In this document: piece by piece, positions 1 to 5,153 of the stretch | Position numbering within the stretch: the stretch's first letter is position 1 | Layout: each line of letters opens with the position of its first letter | Source: Clostridia bacterium | GTDB taxonomy: Bacteria > Bacillota > Peptococcia > Peptococcales > SKKY01 | DNA: 5,153 bases | Direction of reading: 5' to 3' | NCBI GenBank assembly: GCA_007123515.1 | Contig: SKKY01000044.1 | Span: forward strand, 1-5,153 | The notes under the pieces: model-generated | What the model saw: the letters and a program-made list of their open reading frames with translations, nothing else | Databases searched by the model: none | What the model was told of the DNA's origin: nothing | Program-made: the position numbers and the translations under genes

Positions 1-16
1 AGTTTTTTTATTGAAA

Positions 17-1231
17 TTATTTTTTTATCACTATCTGTTCTTCTGTTTTAAATATGGGAACCTCTAGATATGTTTTTATAAAGTCTGTTGTTACATAAGA
101 TCTCTCTCTAATAATAATATAGTCTGTAACATTAATTTCTTTTTCATCCTTTTTAAGATGTACCGTTCTTGTAAAAGGATTCCAGGTAATTTCCCAGTCA
201 AGATTATCGGCAAGGTATCTAAGAGGCAGGTAGTTCATGTCATCCCGGACCAAATAATTGATATCTTTTATAAAAACAAGGTCTCTCATACTAGCCGCAC
301 GAACAATTGTTAACGGTTGTCTAAAATCAGACACCAAAATCATAATCTGATCATTTTGCTGATCATAATGTGACGGTAAAAGGGTGGTTGTCTCATTAAT
401 CAAAGCTCCTCTTGTATTTCTTTTATCAAGGATATTCGGATCAGTAATGTTTAACAGGAGCTCCTCATCGAATACTTCAAGAGTTCTTATTACATCTTCA
501 TTTTCATCAATAACAGTAAACGATAGCTTAAGTAAATCAGTCAGGTGCTGGTTTACCGATGTTTCTTCTCTTTTTACCGCTACCTTCAGATTATGCTGAC
601 TGTTTATTATCTCGTAAATAACATCCTGTTTTAAAAAATCATTCGGCAATACAATCTGGTAATCATTATGATTCATTACAATACTAACAGCTCTGTCTCT
701 AGCCTCTGTTATCTGGTTAGAAGTAATAATTACAGAAGCTTCCATGATTTCATCAACCTCTTCAGGCTCATCTGTACCGGGCTGTCTAAAATATCCGCTG
801 CTCACTCCGGTTCCGACGCTATCGATCCTGGCAGAGACATCACCACCAAGGACTCTCATATCATCAAATATGAAATCAATAATGACACGTCCCGTCCTTT
901 GCGGATCTTCAGGATCAACAAACTGATAGGTGATATAGGTATCACCATCTTCTCCTCCGGTTAATACATTAAGATCAAAACGTCCTCTCTCTGTTAATGC
1001 TGGGGGAGACATAAATTCTGCTTTTTCCATAAAGATTGTAAATACATCACCTTCCTGGATGCTGTCTATGGTTTCTTCTGACTCATAAATCCTGACTGTT
1101 CCCACATACTGGTTTTCTCCGGCTCTTGGAAAGCCAACTCTTATAATTAAATTTTCTGTTGCCCCATAAGTGGTAAGTCCTATGCTGCCTATAAACAACA
1201 ACACCATAATAAATGCTATTTTCTTCTTCAT
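17..1231 (-). CDS. Secreted protein with C-terminal copper-amine-oxidase-N-like domain
   Basis: A 404-residue exported protein of unknown function. It begins MKKK, then a hydrophobic stretch (about 5-19) and a probable signal peptidase site near TYGA (21-24); no lipobox Cys is present, and I see no cysteine in the whole protein, which fits an extracellular location. Residues about 25-310 are beta-rich and acidic; I do not recognise a named domain. Part of it (about 273-310, from RGALINE to QPLTIVR) loosely resembles the Ig-like tails of clostridial surface proteins. Residues about 320-404 resemble the copper amine oxidase N-terminal domain found at the ends of many clostridial exported proteins: MNYLPLRYLADNLDWEITWN, then RTVHLKK, then a second half-repeat RSYVTTDFIKTYL. 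This domain does not imply amine oxidase activity; no catalytic domain is present. The gene follows the operon terminator and appears to be its own unit. The ATG at 1231 has a strong ribosome site. Confidence 0.8.
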   Translation of the reverse strand: MKKKIAFIMVLLFIGSIGLTTYGATENLIIRVGFPRAGENQYVGTVRIYESEETIDSIQEGDVFTIFMEKAEFMSPPALTERGRFDLNVLTGGEDGDTYITYQFVDPEDPQRTGRVIIDFIFDDMRVLGGDVSARIDSVGTGVSSGYFRQPGTDEPEEVDEIMEASVIITSNQITEARDRAVSIVMNHNDYQIVLPNDFLKQDVIYEIINSQHNLKVAVKREETSVNQHLTDLLKLSFTVIDENEDVIRTLEVFDEELLLNITDPNILDKRNTRGALINETTTLLPSHYDQQNDQIMILVSDFRQPLTIVRAASMRDLVFIKDINYLVRDDMNYLPLRYLADNLDWEITWNPFTRTVHLKKDEKEINVTDYIIIRERSYVTTDFIKTYLEVPIFKTEEQIVIKK

Positions 1232-1240
1232 CAAGTAAAA

Positions 1241-1247
1241 CCTCCTT
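1241..1247 (-). promoter_or_regulatory. Ribosome binding site fixing the start of the secreted protein
   Basis: AAGGAGG reads on the minus strand at 1247-1241, 9 bases before the ATG at 1231. It sits in the 94-base gap downstream of the terminator. It rules out the longer in-frame start at 1378, which would lie inside lpd and run through the terminator hairpin. Confidence 0.88.
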
Positions 1248-1271
1248 TGTAAATGTTTTACCCATATATAT

Positions 1272-1313
1272 AAAAAAAGATTCCTCTGCTCTCTATACAG
1301 ATGAATCTTTTTT
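1272..1313 (-). terminator. Rho-independent terminator ending the gcvH-lpd operon
   Basis: About 13 bases after the lpd stop, an 11-bp perfect stem pairs AAAAAAGATTC with GAATCTTTTTT (plus-strand arms 1273-1283 and 1303-1313). After one mismatch, four more pairs (TCTG/CAGA, 1285-1288 with 1298-1301) close a 9-base loop. On the minus strand the 3' arm ends in seven T. The A/T arms are symmetrical, so it could also stop transcription coming from the other side. Confidence 0.85.
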
Positions 1314-1325
1314 GTAACTATTACT

Positions 1326-2711
1326 TTATGACTTCTGATGAATCTCATTTTCAGGAATGCCCAAAACAGCCTCATCAAAAGTTTCTGAAAGCGTAGGATG
1401 AGCGTGTACTATTTCAACAAAATCATCGGCTTTCATTTTTTTACTAATGGCTATCACAGCTTCATGAATTAAATCAGATGCATGCGGCCCTATAATATGC
1501 GCACCGATCAACCTGTCATCTTCATCGGTAAGCACTTTTACAAAGCCATCTTTTTCTCCCATAGCCAAGGCTTTGCCATTTGCCATAAACAAAACTTTGT
1601 TTTTTTTGTAGGCGATCCCTTGCTCTTTTGCCTGCTCTTCTGTCACTCCTACACTACTGATCTCAGGAAATGTAAAAGTAGCGGCGGGAATGATATCAGG
1701 CGAAGATTTTTTTTGAGGATCACTAATGTGTTCAATGGCTTTACCCGCTTGATGAGTCGCCGCATGAGCCAGCATGATGATTCCATTAACATCACCGACA
1801 GCAAAAATAGAAGGCACTTCAGTCTGAAACTTCTGGTTAACAACCAGTTTATTGTTTTTAACTGAAAGTCCGGCGTTTTCCAGATTCAACCCATCGGTAT
1901 TCGCCATTCTACCTGCGGCATTTAGGACATGCGAAACTTCGACCGTTTCAATCTTATCTTTTTTATCCTTTATCGTAACTTCGAAACCTTTTTCTGTTTT
2001 TTTAATCTCGGTCACCTGTGAAGATACCGAAATTTTAACACCTTGTTTCTTAAATAGTGGCATGAATCTTTTTACCACTTCACGGTCTTCCGAAAGCAGT
2101 ATCTCAGGCATGTATTCCACAATATGAACCTGGCTACCGAAATAGTTAAAAATTCCGGCAAACTCCGTGCCTACTACTCCTCCGCCTATAATTAAAAGTG
2201 TGTCAGGCACTTCTTTTAACTCCAGAATGCTTTTATTATCTAAAATTGAAGGATGATCAGCACCTTTAACAGGAATTTCTTTTGTTTTTGAACCAGTGGC
2301 AATTAGAATATAGTCTGCCTCTATTTCCTGATTAGTTGCACCAGAAATCAAAAGCTTGTTTTTCGTTATAAAAGAGGCTTCTCCTTTTAGATATTCGACC
2401 TGACTTTTTTTAATCAGATACGAAACACCTTCTTTTAAACGTCCGATAACTTCTTCTTTTCTTTGAAAAGTCTCATCCAGAGAAAAAGAATATTGATCTA
2501 TGCGTACCCCAAATTTTTCTGAAGAGGCTAGATCTCTTAAAAAGGAGGCATGCCTGTAATACGTTTTAGTCGGAATGCATCCCCAGTTAAGACAAGTTCC
2601 GCCAAGCTCTTCTCGTTCAATCAATACAGCTTTATATCCTTTTTTAGCAGCCTTAATCGCTGCTGTATAACCTGCGGGACCGGCACCTATAATGGCAATA
2701 TCATATTTCAT
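1326..2711 (-). CDS. lpdA: Dihydrolipoyl dehydrogenase (E3 / L protein)
   Basis: A 461-residue class I pyridine nucleotide-disulfide oxidoreductase without a fused lipoyl domain. It oxidises protein-bound dihydrolipoamide with NAD+, using FAD and a redox-active disulfide. In order: the FAD site GAGPAG (9-14), the disulfide GGTCLNWGCIPTK with Cys40 and Cys45, the ATGS segment (138-141), the NAD-binding GGGVVGTEFAG (176-186), the second FAD motif FAVGDVNG (303-310), and the C-terminal dimer-interface catalytic pair in HAHPTLSE (His438, Glu443). The His-Glu pair and the CLNWGC disulfide spacing distinguish it from glutathione or mercuric reductases. The ATG overlaps the gcvH TGA (ATGA), and GAGG lies 7 bases upstream inside gcvH. 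This pairing suggests it is the L protein for that H protein, although it could also serve 2-oxoacid dehydrogenases encoded elsewhere. It is the last gene before the terminator. The symbol could equally be gcvL. Confidence 0.95.
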   Translation of the reverse strand: MKYDIAIIGAGPAGYTAAIKAAKKGYKAVLIEREELGGTCLNWGCIPTKTYYRHASFLRDLASSEKFGVRIDQYSFSLDETFQRKEEVIGRLKEGVSYLIKKSQVEYLKGEASFITKNKLLISGATNQEIEADYILIATGSKTKEIPVKGADHPSILDNKSILELKEVPDTLLIIGGGVVGTEFAGIFNYFGSQVHIVEYMPEILLSEDREVVKRFMPLFKKQGVKISVSSQVTEIKKTEKGFEVTIKDKKDKIETVEVSHVLNAAGRMANTDGLNLENAGLSVKNNKLVVNQKFQTEVPSIFAVGDVNGIIMLAHAATHQAGKAIEHISDPQKKSSPDIIPAATFTFPEISSVGVTEEQAKEQGIAYKKNKVLFMANGKALAMGEKDGFVKVLTDEDDRLIGAHIIGPHASDLIHEAVIAISKKMKADDFVEIVHAHPTLSETFDEAVLGIPENEIHQKS

Positions 2712-3094
2712 GGATTTTCCTCACTTAAAAAGTATTCATAGGCTTCTGCACTCATTAATTCTGATACATCATCGAAATCATCTGCTTTGACTTTAATCAA
2801 CCAAGTTCCGTACGGATCCTGGTTGACCATCTCAGGATTTTCTGAGGCTTCTTCATTAATTTCTAATACTTCACCACTAATTGGCATAAATAGTTCGGAA
2901 ATGGCTTTAACCGATTCAACGGATCCAAAAGCTTCACCCTCTTCTATCGATTCTCCGACTTCGGGTAAATCCGCAAACACAAGCTCTCCCATTGAATGTT
3001 GTGCAAAATCAGTAATACCAATCAGCAGAACATCATCTTCAGGCAAGATCCATACATGCTCTTTTGTGTATAAAAGACCTTTTTTTACTTCCAT
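2708..3094 (-). CDS. gcvH: Glycine cleavage system H protein (lipoyl carrier)
   Basis: A 128-residue protein of standard H-protein length, starting MEVKKGLLYTKEHVWI as these proteins usually do. The lipoylation site is ESVKAISEL with Lys63 as the modified residue. Other family hallmarks are GITDFAQHSMGELVFADLPEVG (26-47), the GE-x-FGSVESVK hairpin (53-63), and the C-terminal NPEMVNQDPYGTWLIKV segment. The lipoyl arm shuttles the aminomethyl group from P protein to T protein, then is reoxidised by dihydrolipoyl dehydrogenase. The start at 3094 follows an exact Shine-Dalgarno site; starting at 3109 would add five residues lying over that site. Its TGA stop overlaps the next ATG, so it is coupled to the dehydrogenase gene, its direct partner. 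The P and T genes are not in this window. An alternative role as a lipoyl donor or relay for other enzymes is possible but only inferred. Confidence 0.95.
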   Translation of the reverse strand: MEVKKGLLYTKEHVWILPEDDVLLIGITDFAQHSMGELVFADLPEVGESIEEGEAFGSVESVKAISELFMPISGEVLEINEEASENPEMVNQDPYGTWLIKVKADDFDDVSELMSAEAYEYFLSEENP

Positions 3095-3101
3095 ATCGAT
3101 A

Positions 3102-3107
3102 CCCTCC
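3102..3107 (-). promoter_or_regulatory. Ribosome binding site that fixes the gcvH start
   Basis: GGAGGG reads on the minus strand at 3107-3102, 7 bases before the ATG at 3094. It is formed from the bases of an upstream in-frame ATGGAGGGT, which shows that this earlier ATG (3109) is part of the ribosome site and not the start. Confidence 0.85.
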
Positions 3108-3114
3108 ATTACTA

Positions 3115-4284
3115 TTAATGATTATTTTTTTCCTGTTTTAGATCAATCAAAACGATTTCTGATTTTGTTCCAATCCTTACCGGTGGTCCCCAGGTTCCTG
3201 TTCCGGAAGTAACAATCAGATGATAAGCGTCCCTGATCAGATGACCATAGTCAAATGCATAGTACCTTTCCGTGATAATTCCAAAAGGATACATCTGACC
3301 GTTATGAGTATGCCCTGCAACCTGAAGGTCCACACCCAATCTTTCGGCATGATAAATATCCAGCGGGGAATGATCCATCAGAACGATAACCTTCTGATTA
3401 TTAATGTTTCTTAACAAATCTTCTAGGTCAACCCTGCTTTCAGAACCGTACCTAATGCGATCTTCTGTAATATCCTTCCTGCCAACCAATATAAATTCAT
3501 TATTAATCAAGACACTTTCATCTTTAAGAACGGTAATTCCACTTTCAGCAAACAAAGGCTTTATGATATCCCGATTTTGCAGAAAATTATCATGATTGCC
3601 CAAGACCATATACATGCCAAATTCAGACTCGAAATCTTTGAGAAGGTAATTGATCTCTTCTTCATAAAACGTACGCCAGTCTCCATCAAAAAAATCTCCG
3701 GCTATTAAAATAAAATCTGGCTGCAGCGCATTTGTTTTATTGATAATCTCCGCGAATCTGTTTGCACCTATCTGGTAGCTAATATGAACATCGGAAATCA
3801 GGGCAATTTTATAATCTCTTGATAATTCTTTTTCAGTGGTCACTTCGTAAGTAACGACCTGAATGTTTTGTGCCTGGAAAGTGCCGTAGATTGCCAGGAA
3901 AAAAATTATTATAATTGTAAGAAATGTTATAAGAACACGATTGTCCTTTTCATACTTTATGGTTTGTGGCAGAAAATCAATTTTCTTATCAGCAAAATTG
4001 ACAAAATCAAAAAACAAAAAGAATAACAGGCCATAAAAATAAAAAACGATCCAGTAAGAAGAAGTCATTACCAGAAATTTTGCAGCCTGATAAGGAAGCC
4101 AGGGATCAGCAATTCTTGCCAGGATATAGGACAAACTCAAAAAAGAAAATATAATCCAGTATTTTCTTTTATTTATCGTATATGCATAATCAATGTTATC
4201 ATACACTCTTTTTCCAAGATAAAAACTTGTTATGCCGTAAAGAAAAAAAAAAAAAAAAAGAAAGGCAAGCAGTGAATAATTCAA
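3115..4284 (-). CDS. Membrane-anchored calcineurin-like metallophosphoesterase (YkuE/YaeI-like)
   Basis: The C-terminal two thirds hold the full set of metal-binding motifs of the calcineurin-like phosphoesterase superfamily. Numbered from the alternative GTG at 4293, these are SDVH (D168, H170), GDFFD (D200, D203), GNHD (N233, H234), DHSP (H308) and GHTHNGQ (H328, H330). These should bind a two-metal centre and hydrolyse a phosphoester. The N-terminal part has about four hydrophobic helices (roughly 5-25, 46-62, 73-97, 119-138), so the enzyme is membrane-bound. This layout resembles YkuE/YaeI-type enzymes, some of which act on lipid-linked substrates such as UDP-diacylglucosamine; that substrate is not proven here. 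I prefer the TTG start at 4284 (389 residues) for its ribosome site; the GTG at 4293 would give 392. A run of 17 T falls in the first helix. It ends in tandem TAA TAG stops just before gcvH. Confidence 0.88.
   Translation of the reverse strand: MNYSLLAFLFFFFFLYGITSFYLGKRVYDNIDYAYTINKRKYWIIFSFLSLSYILARIADPWLPYQAAKFLVMTSSYWIVFYFYGLLFFLFFDFVNFADKKIDFLPQTIKYEKDNRVLITFLTIIIIFFLAIYGTFQAQNIQVVTYEVTTEKELSRDYKIALISDVHISYQIGANRFAEIINKTNALQPDFILIAGDFFDGDWRTFYEEEINYLLKDFESEFGMYMVLGNHDNFLQNRDIIKPLFAESGITVLKDESVLINNEFILVGRKDITEDRIRYGSESRVDLEDLLRNINNQKVIVLMDHSPLDIYHAERLGVDLQVAGHTHNGQMYPFGIITERYYAFDYGHLIRDAYHLIVTSGTGTWGPPVRIGTKSEIVLIDLKQEKNNH
4243..4259 (-). repeat. 17-base T homopolymer (A17 on the plus strand) inside the phosphoesterase coding region
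   Basis: An uninterrupted run of 17 T on the coding strand encodes a string of Phe in the first membrane helix, codons 12-17 counted from the GTG. Loss of one T gives a TAA stop five codons after the run; gain of one T gives a TGA stop about fifteen codons after it. Such tracts mutate easily by slipped-strand mispairing and are also prone to sequencing length errors. Confidence 0.95.
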
Positions 4285-4292
4285 AAAAAGCA

Positions 4293-4298
4293 CTCCCT
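4293..4298 (-). promoter_or_regulatory. Ribosome binding site that points to a TTG start for the phosphoesterase
   Basis: AGGGAG reads on the minus strand at 4298-4293. It lies 8 bases before a TTG at 4284-4282, which is ideal spacing. The longest reading would start at a GTG (4293-4291), but that GTG overlaps this site and has no other Shine-Dalgarno sequence at a proper distance upstream. Confidence 0.55.
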
Positions 4299-4311
4299 GT
4301 TATCATCATTA

Positions 4312-4875
4312 TTATTTTTTCAAGGTTTCTATCCACTTTATAAAGTTGATCATCATTTTATCCAAAATATTTTGCATGTTTTCATCTTGCAGTCCCTGGC
4401 TGTCGATATGGTCCTTTGCTTCTGCAACAAATAGTTCCGGTTTATTCATGGGAAAGGTATTAAGATTCGCCATGATTACGCGTAATTCTTTTTGTGCTCT
4501 CGCTGTTCCAAGCCTTCCGGTAGTTGCACCGACAATCATTACCGGTTTTCTTGAAAATGGATACCCATCCGGGTCTCTCCGTGAAATCCAGTCGATTGCA
4601 TTCTTAAGCACCCCGGATACGGATGTATTATATTCAGGACAACCTAATAAAAGACCATCAGCTTCTCTTACCTTTTTGCGCAAATGCAAAACTGACTCCG
4701 GAAATCCTGCATCCTCTATATCCTGATTAAATAATGGAATCGTACTGATATCAATAATTTCTATATCAAGTTCAGACGGACTGTTTTCAAAGCAATACGT
4801 CAGCAGTTTTTTATTCTTTGACTCTTTTCTAAGGCTTCCGGAAATCGCAACAATTTTATACGGATATTTAGACAT
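4312..4875 (-). CDS. NADPH-dependent FMN reductase family flavoprotein (NAD(P)H oxidoreductase)
   Basis: A 187-residue cytoplasmic flavodoxin-fold protein, the usual length for the NADPH-dependent FMN reductase / ChrR-YieF / azoreductase group, which passes electrons from NAD(P)H through bound FMN to flavins, quinones, chromate or azo compounds. The N-terminal beta strand leads into the FMN-phosphate loop SGSLRKESKN (residues 12-21). The second flavin loop is PEYNTSVSGVLKNAIDW (80-96), the hallmark of the family. A third loop, GATTGRLGTARAQKELR (116-132), takes the place of the family's Gly-rich segment after beta-4. The ATG at 4875 is fixed by a perfect Shine-Dalgarno site. The gene lies 9 bases after the HD-GYP stop and 18-27 bases before the phosphoesterase start, so it is very likely co-transcribed with both. 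No cysteine-rich cluster is present, which argues against an iron-sulfur flavoprotein. The physiological acceptor cannot be told from sequence. Confidence 0.9.
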   Translation of the reverse strand: MSKYPYKIVAISGSLRKESKNKKLLTYCFENSPSELDIEIIDISTIPLFNQDIEDAGFPESVLHLRKKVREADGLLLGCPEYNTSVSGVLKNAIDWISRRDPDGYPFSRKPVMIVGATTGRLGTARAQKELRVIMANLNTFPMNKPELFVAEAKDHIDSQGLQDENMQNILDKMMINFIKWIETLKK

Positions 4876-4880
4876 ACACG

Positions 4881-4886
4881 CCTCCT
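4881..4886 (-). promoter_or_regulatory. Ribosome binding site of the FMN reductase gene, overlapping the upstream stop
   Basis: On the minus strand the bases read TAGGAGGCGTGTATG. A perfect AGGAGG sits 5 bases before the ATG, and its first AG is also part of the TAG stop of the HD-GYP gene. Ribosomes finishing the upstream gene would end on this site, which suggests translational coupling. Confidence 0.8.
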
Positions 4887-5153
4887 ACAAGCTGTTAACA
4901 GCTTCTTTTATTTCGACCTCTTTATACAATGGGTCATCTCTTAAATCGATCACCATCGGAGTAACTGGTTTTTGATTTTCCCAGAAAATCCTAACTTTAG
5001 GTTTAAGACAAGTATTGGTATAGTTTTCAACCACAATACCCACCATCTGATTACTCAGTCTTACAAACGTTCCAATAGGGAAAGGAGCAAATTTTTCAGA
5101 AACGATTTTAATTATTTCCGGGTCAAATTTTTTCCCTTCATTTTGCATTAAAA
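4885..5153 (-). CDS. HD-GYP domain protein, C-terminal fragment (partial, runs off the right edge)
   Basis: Only the last roughly 88 residues are in the window. The frame is still open beyond the ATG at 5148: the preceding codon is TTA (Leu), giving LMQNEGKKFDPEII, so that Met is internal and not a start. The stretch G-x-x-FDPEII followed by FAPFPIGTFVRLSN and VGIVVEN matches the end of HD-GYP phosphohydrolases, where the last helix of the HD domain is followed by a short beta-rich tail ending in an acidic 'IDL' segment. Characterised HD-GYP proteins hydrolyse cyclic di-GMP, but the metal-binding HD and GYP residues lie outside the window, so catalytic competence cannot be judged. It is the most upstream visible gene of the apparent five-gene operon. 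Its TAG stop overlaps the ribosome binding site of the next gene. Family assignment is fairly confident; substrate is inference. Confidence 0.8.
   Translation of the reverse strand, partial: LMQNEGKKFDPEIIKIVSEKFAPFPIGTFVRLSNQMVGIVVENYTNTCLKPKVRIFWENQKPVTPMVIDLRDDPLYKEVEIKEAVNSL

Noticed and set aside
1..16. T-rich left edge as a terminator for the secreted-protein gene
   Set aside because: Only 16 bases are present after the stop and no hairpin can be seen; any terminator would be outside the window.
1264..1272. TATATATAT as a possible -10 element for the secreted-protein gene
   Set aside because: No acceptable -35 hexamer lies about 17 bases upstream (the bases there read TAGAGA or similar, within the terminator hairpin). 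A promoter must exist nearby but cannot be placed with confidence.
1232..1378. In-frame 49-residue N-terminal extension of the secreted protein, starting at 1378
   Set aside because: It would overlap lpd, read through the terminator hairpin, and bury the signal peptide internally. A strong ribosome site supports the ATG at 1231.
1482..1865. Plus-strand open frame of 127 codons antisense to lpd
   Set aside because: It is fully covered by a well-supported lpd gene on the other strand and shows no recognisable motif.
2787..3212. Plus-strand open frame of 141 codons antisense to gcvH
   Set aside because: It lies opposite gcvH and the phosphoesterase end, has Ser/Pro-rich composition typical of a shadow frame, and shows no recognisable domain.
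4243..4293. T17 tract as the tail of an intragenic Rho-independent terminator
   Set aside because: No stable hairpin lies immediately upstream; only a weak 4-bp AGTG/CACT pairing with a long loop is visible.
4346..4726. Plus-strand open frame of 126 codons antisense to the FMN reductase gene
   Set aside because: It mirrors a well-supported coding region and shows no recognisable motif or domain of its own.

Overview
The window reads as a stretch of a low-GC Gram-positive (Firmicutes) chromosome, most likely from the Clostridia. The signs are an AT-rich sequence, strong AGGAGG-type ribosome binding sites, closely packed genes all on one strand, an HD-GYP protein tail, and an exported protein ending in a copper-amine-oxidase-N-like domain, a type common in spore-forming clostridia. 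The genetic code looks standard: TGA ends gcvH. The assignment to Clostridia is inference; no rRNA or other decisive marker is present.

All six genes are on the minus strand, so transcription runs from high to low coordinates. The order is: (1) the 3' end of an HD-GYP-type gene cut by the right edge; (2) an NADPH-dependent FMN reductase-family flavoprotein; (3) a membrane-anchored calcineurin-like metallophosphoesterase with a 17-T homopolymer near its start; (4) gcvH, the lipoyl carrier protein of the glycine cleavage system; (5) a dihydrolipoyl dehydrogenase (lpd/gcvL-type), whose start overlaps the gcvH stop; (6) after a clear hairpin terminator, a separate secreted protein with a C-terminal Cu-amine-oxidase-N-like domain. 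Genes 1-5 are separated by 0-30 bases with no terminator between them and look like one operon ending at the terminator at about 1272-1313.

The strongest functional link is gcvH with lpd. The H protein carries a lipoyl group that the dehydrogenase reoxidises with NAD+, and the ATGA overlap suggests balanced synthesis. The P and T proteins and a lipoate ligase are not in the window. The flavoprotein, phosphoesterase and HD-GYP protein have no obvious biochemical link to this pair beyond co-transcription.

Several longest-ORF starts are wrong. gcvH starts at 3094, not 3109. The secreted protein starts at 1231, not 1378. The phosphoesterase probably starts at a TTG at 4284. The HD-GYP fragment has no start in the window. 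I see no RNA genes, mobile elements, CRISPR arrays or riboswitches. Apart from the T17 tract this is mostly an ordinary housekeeping region, and I found no convincing new multi-gene system.
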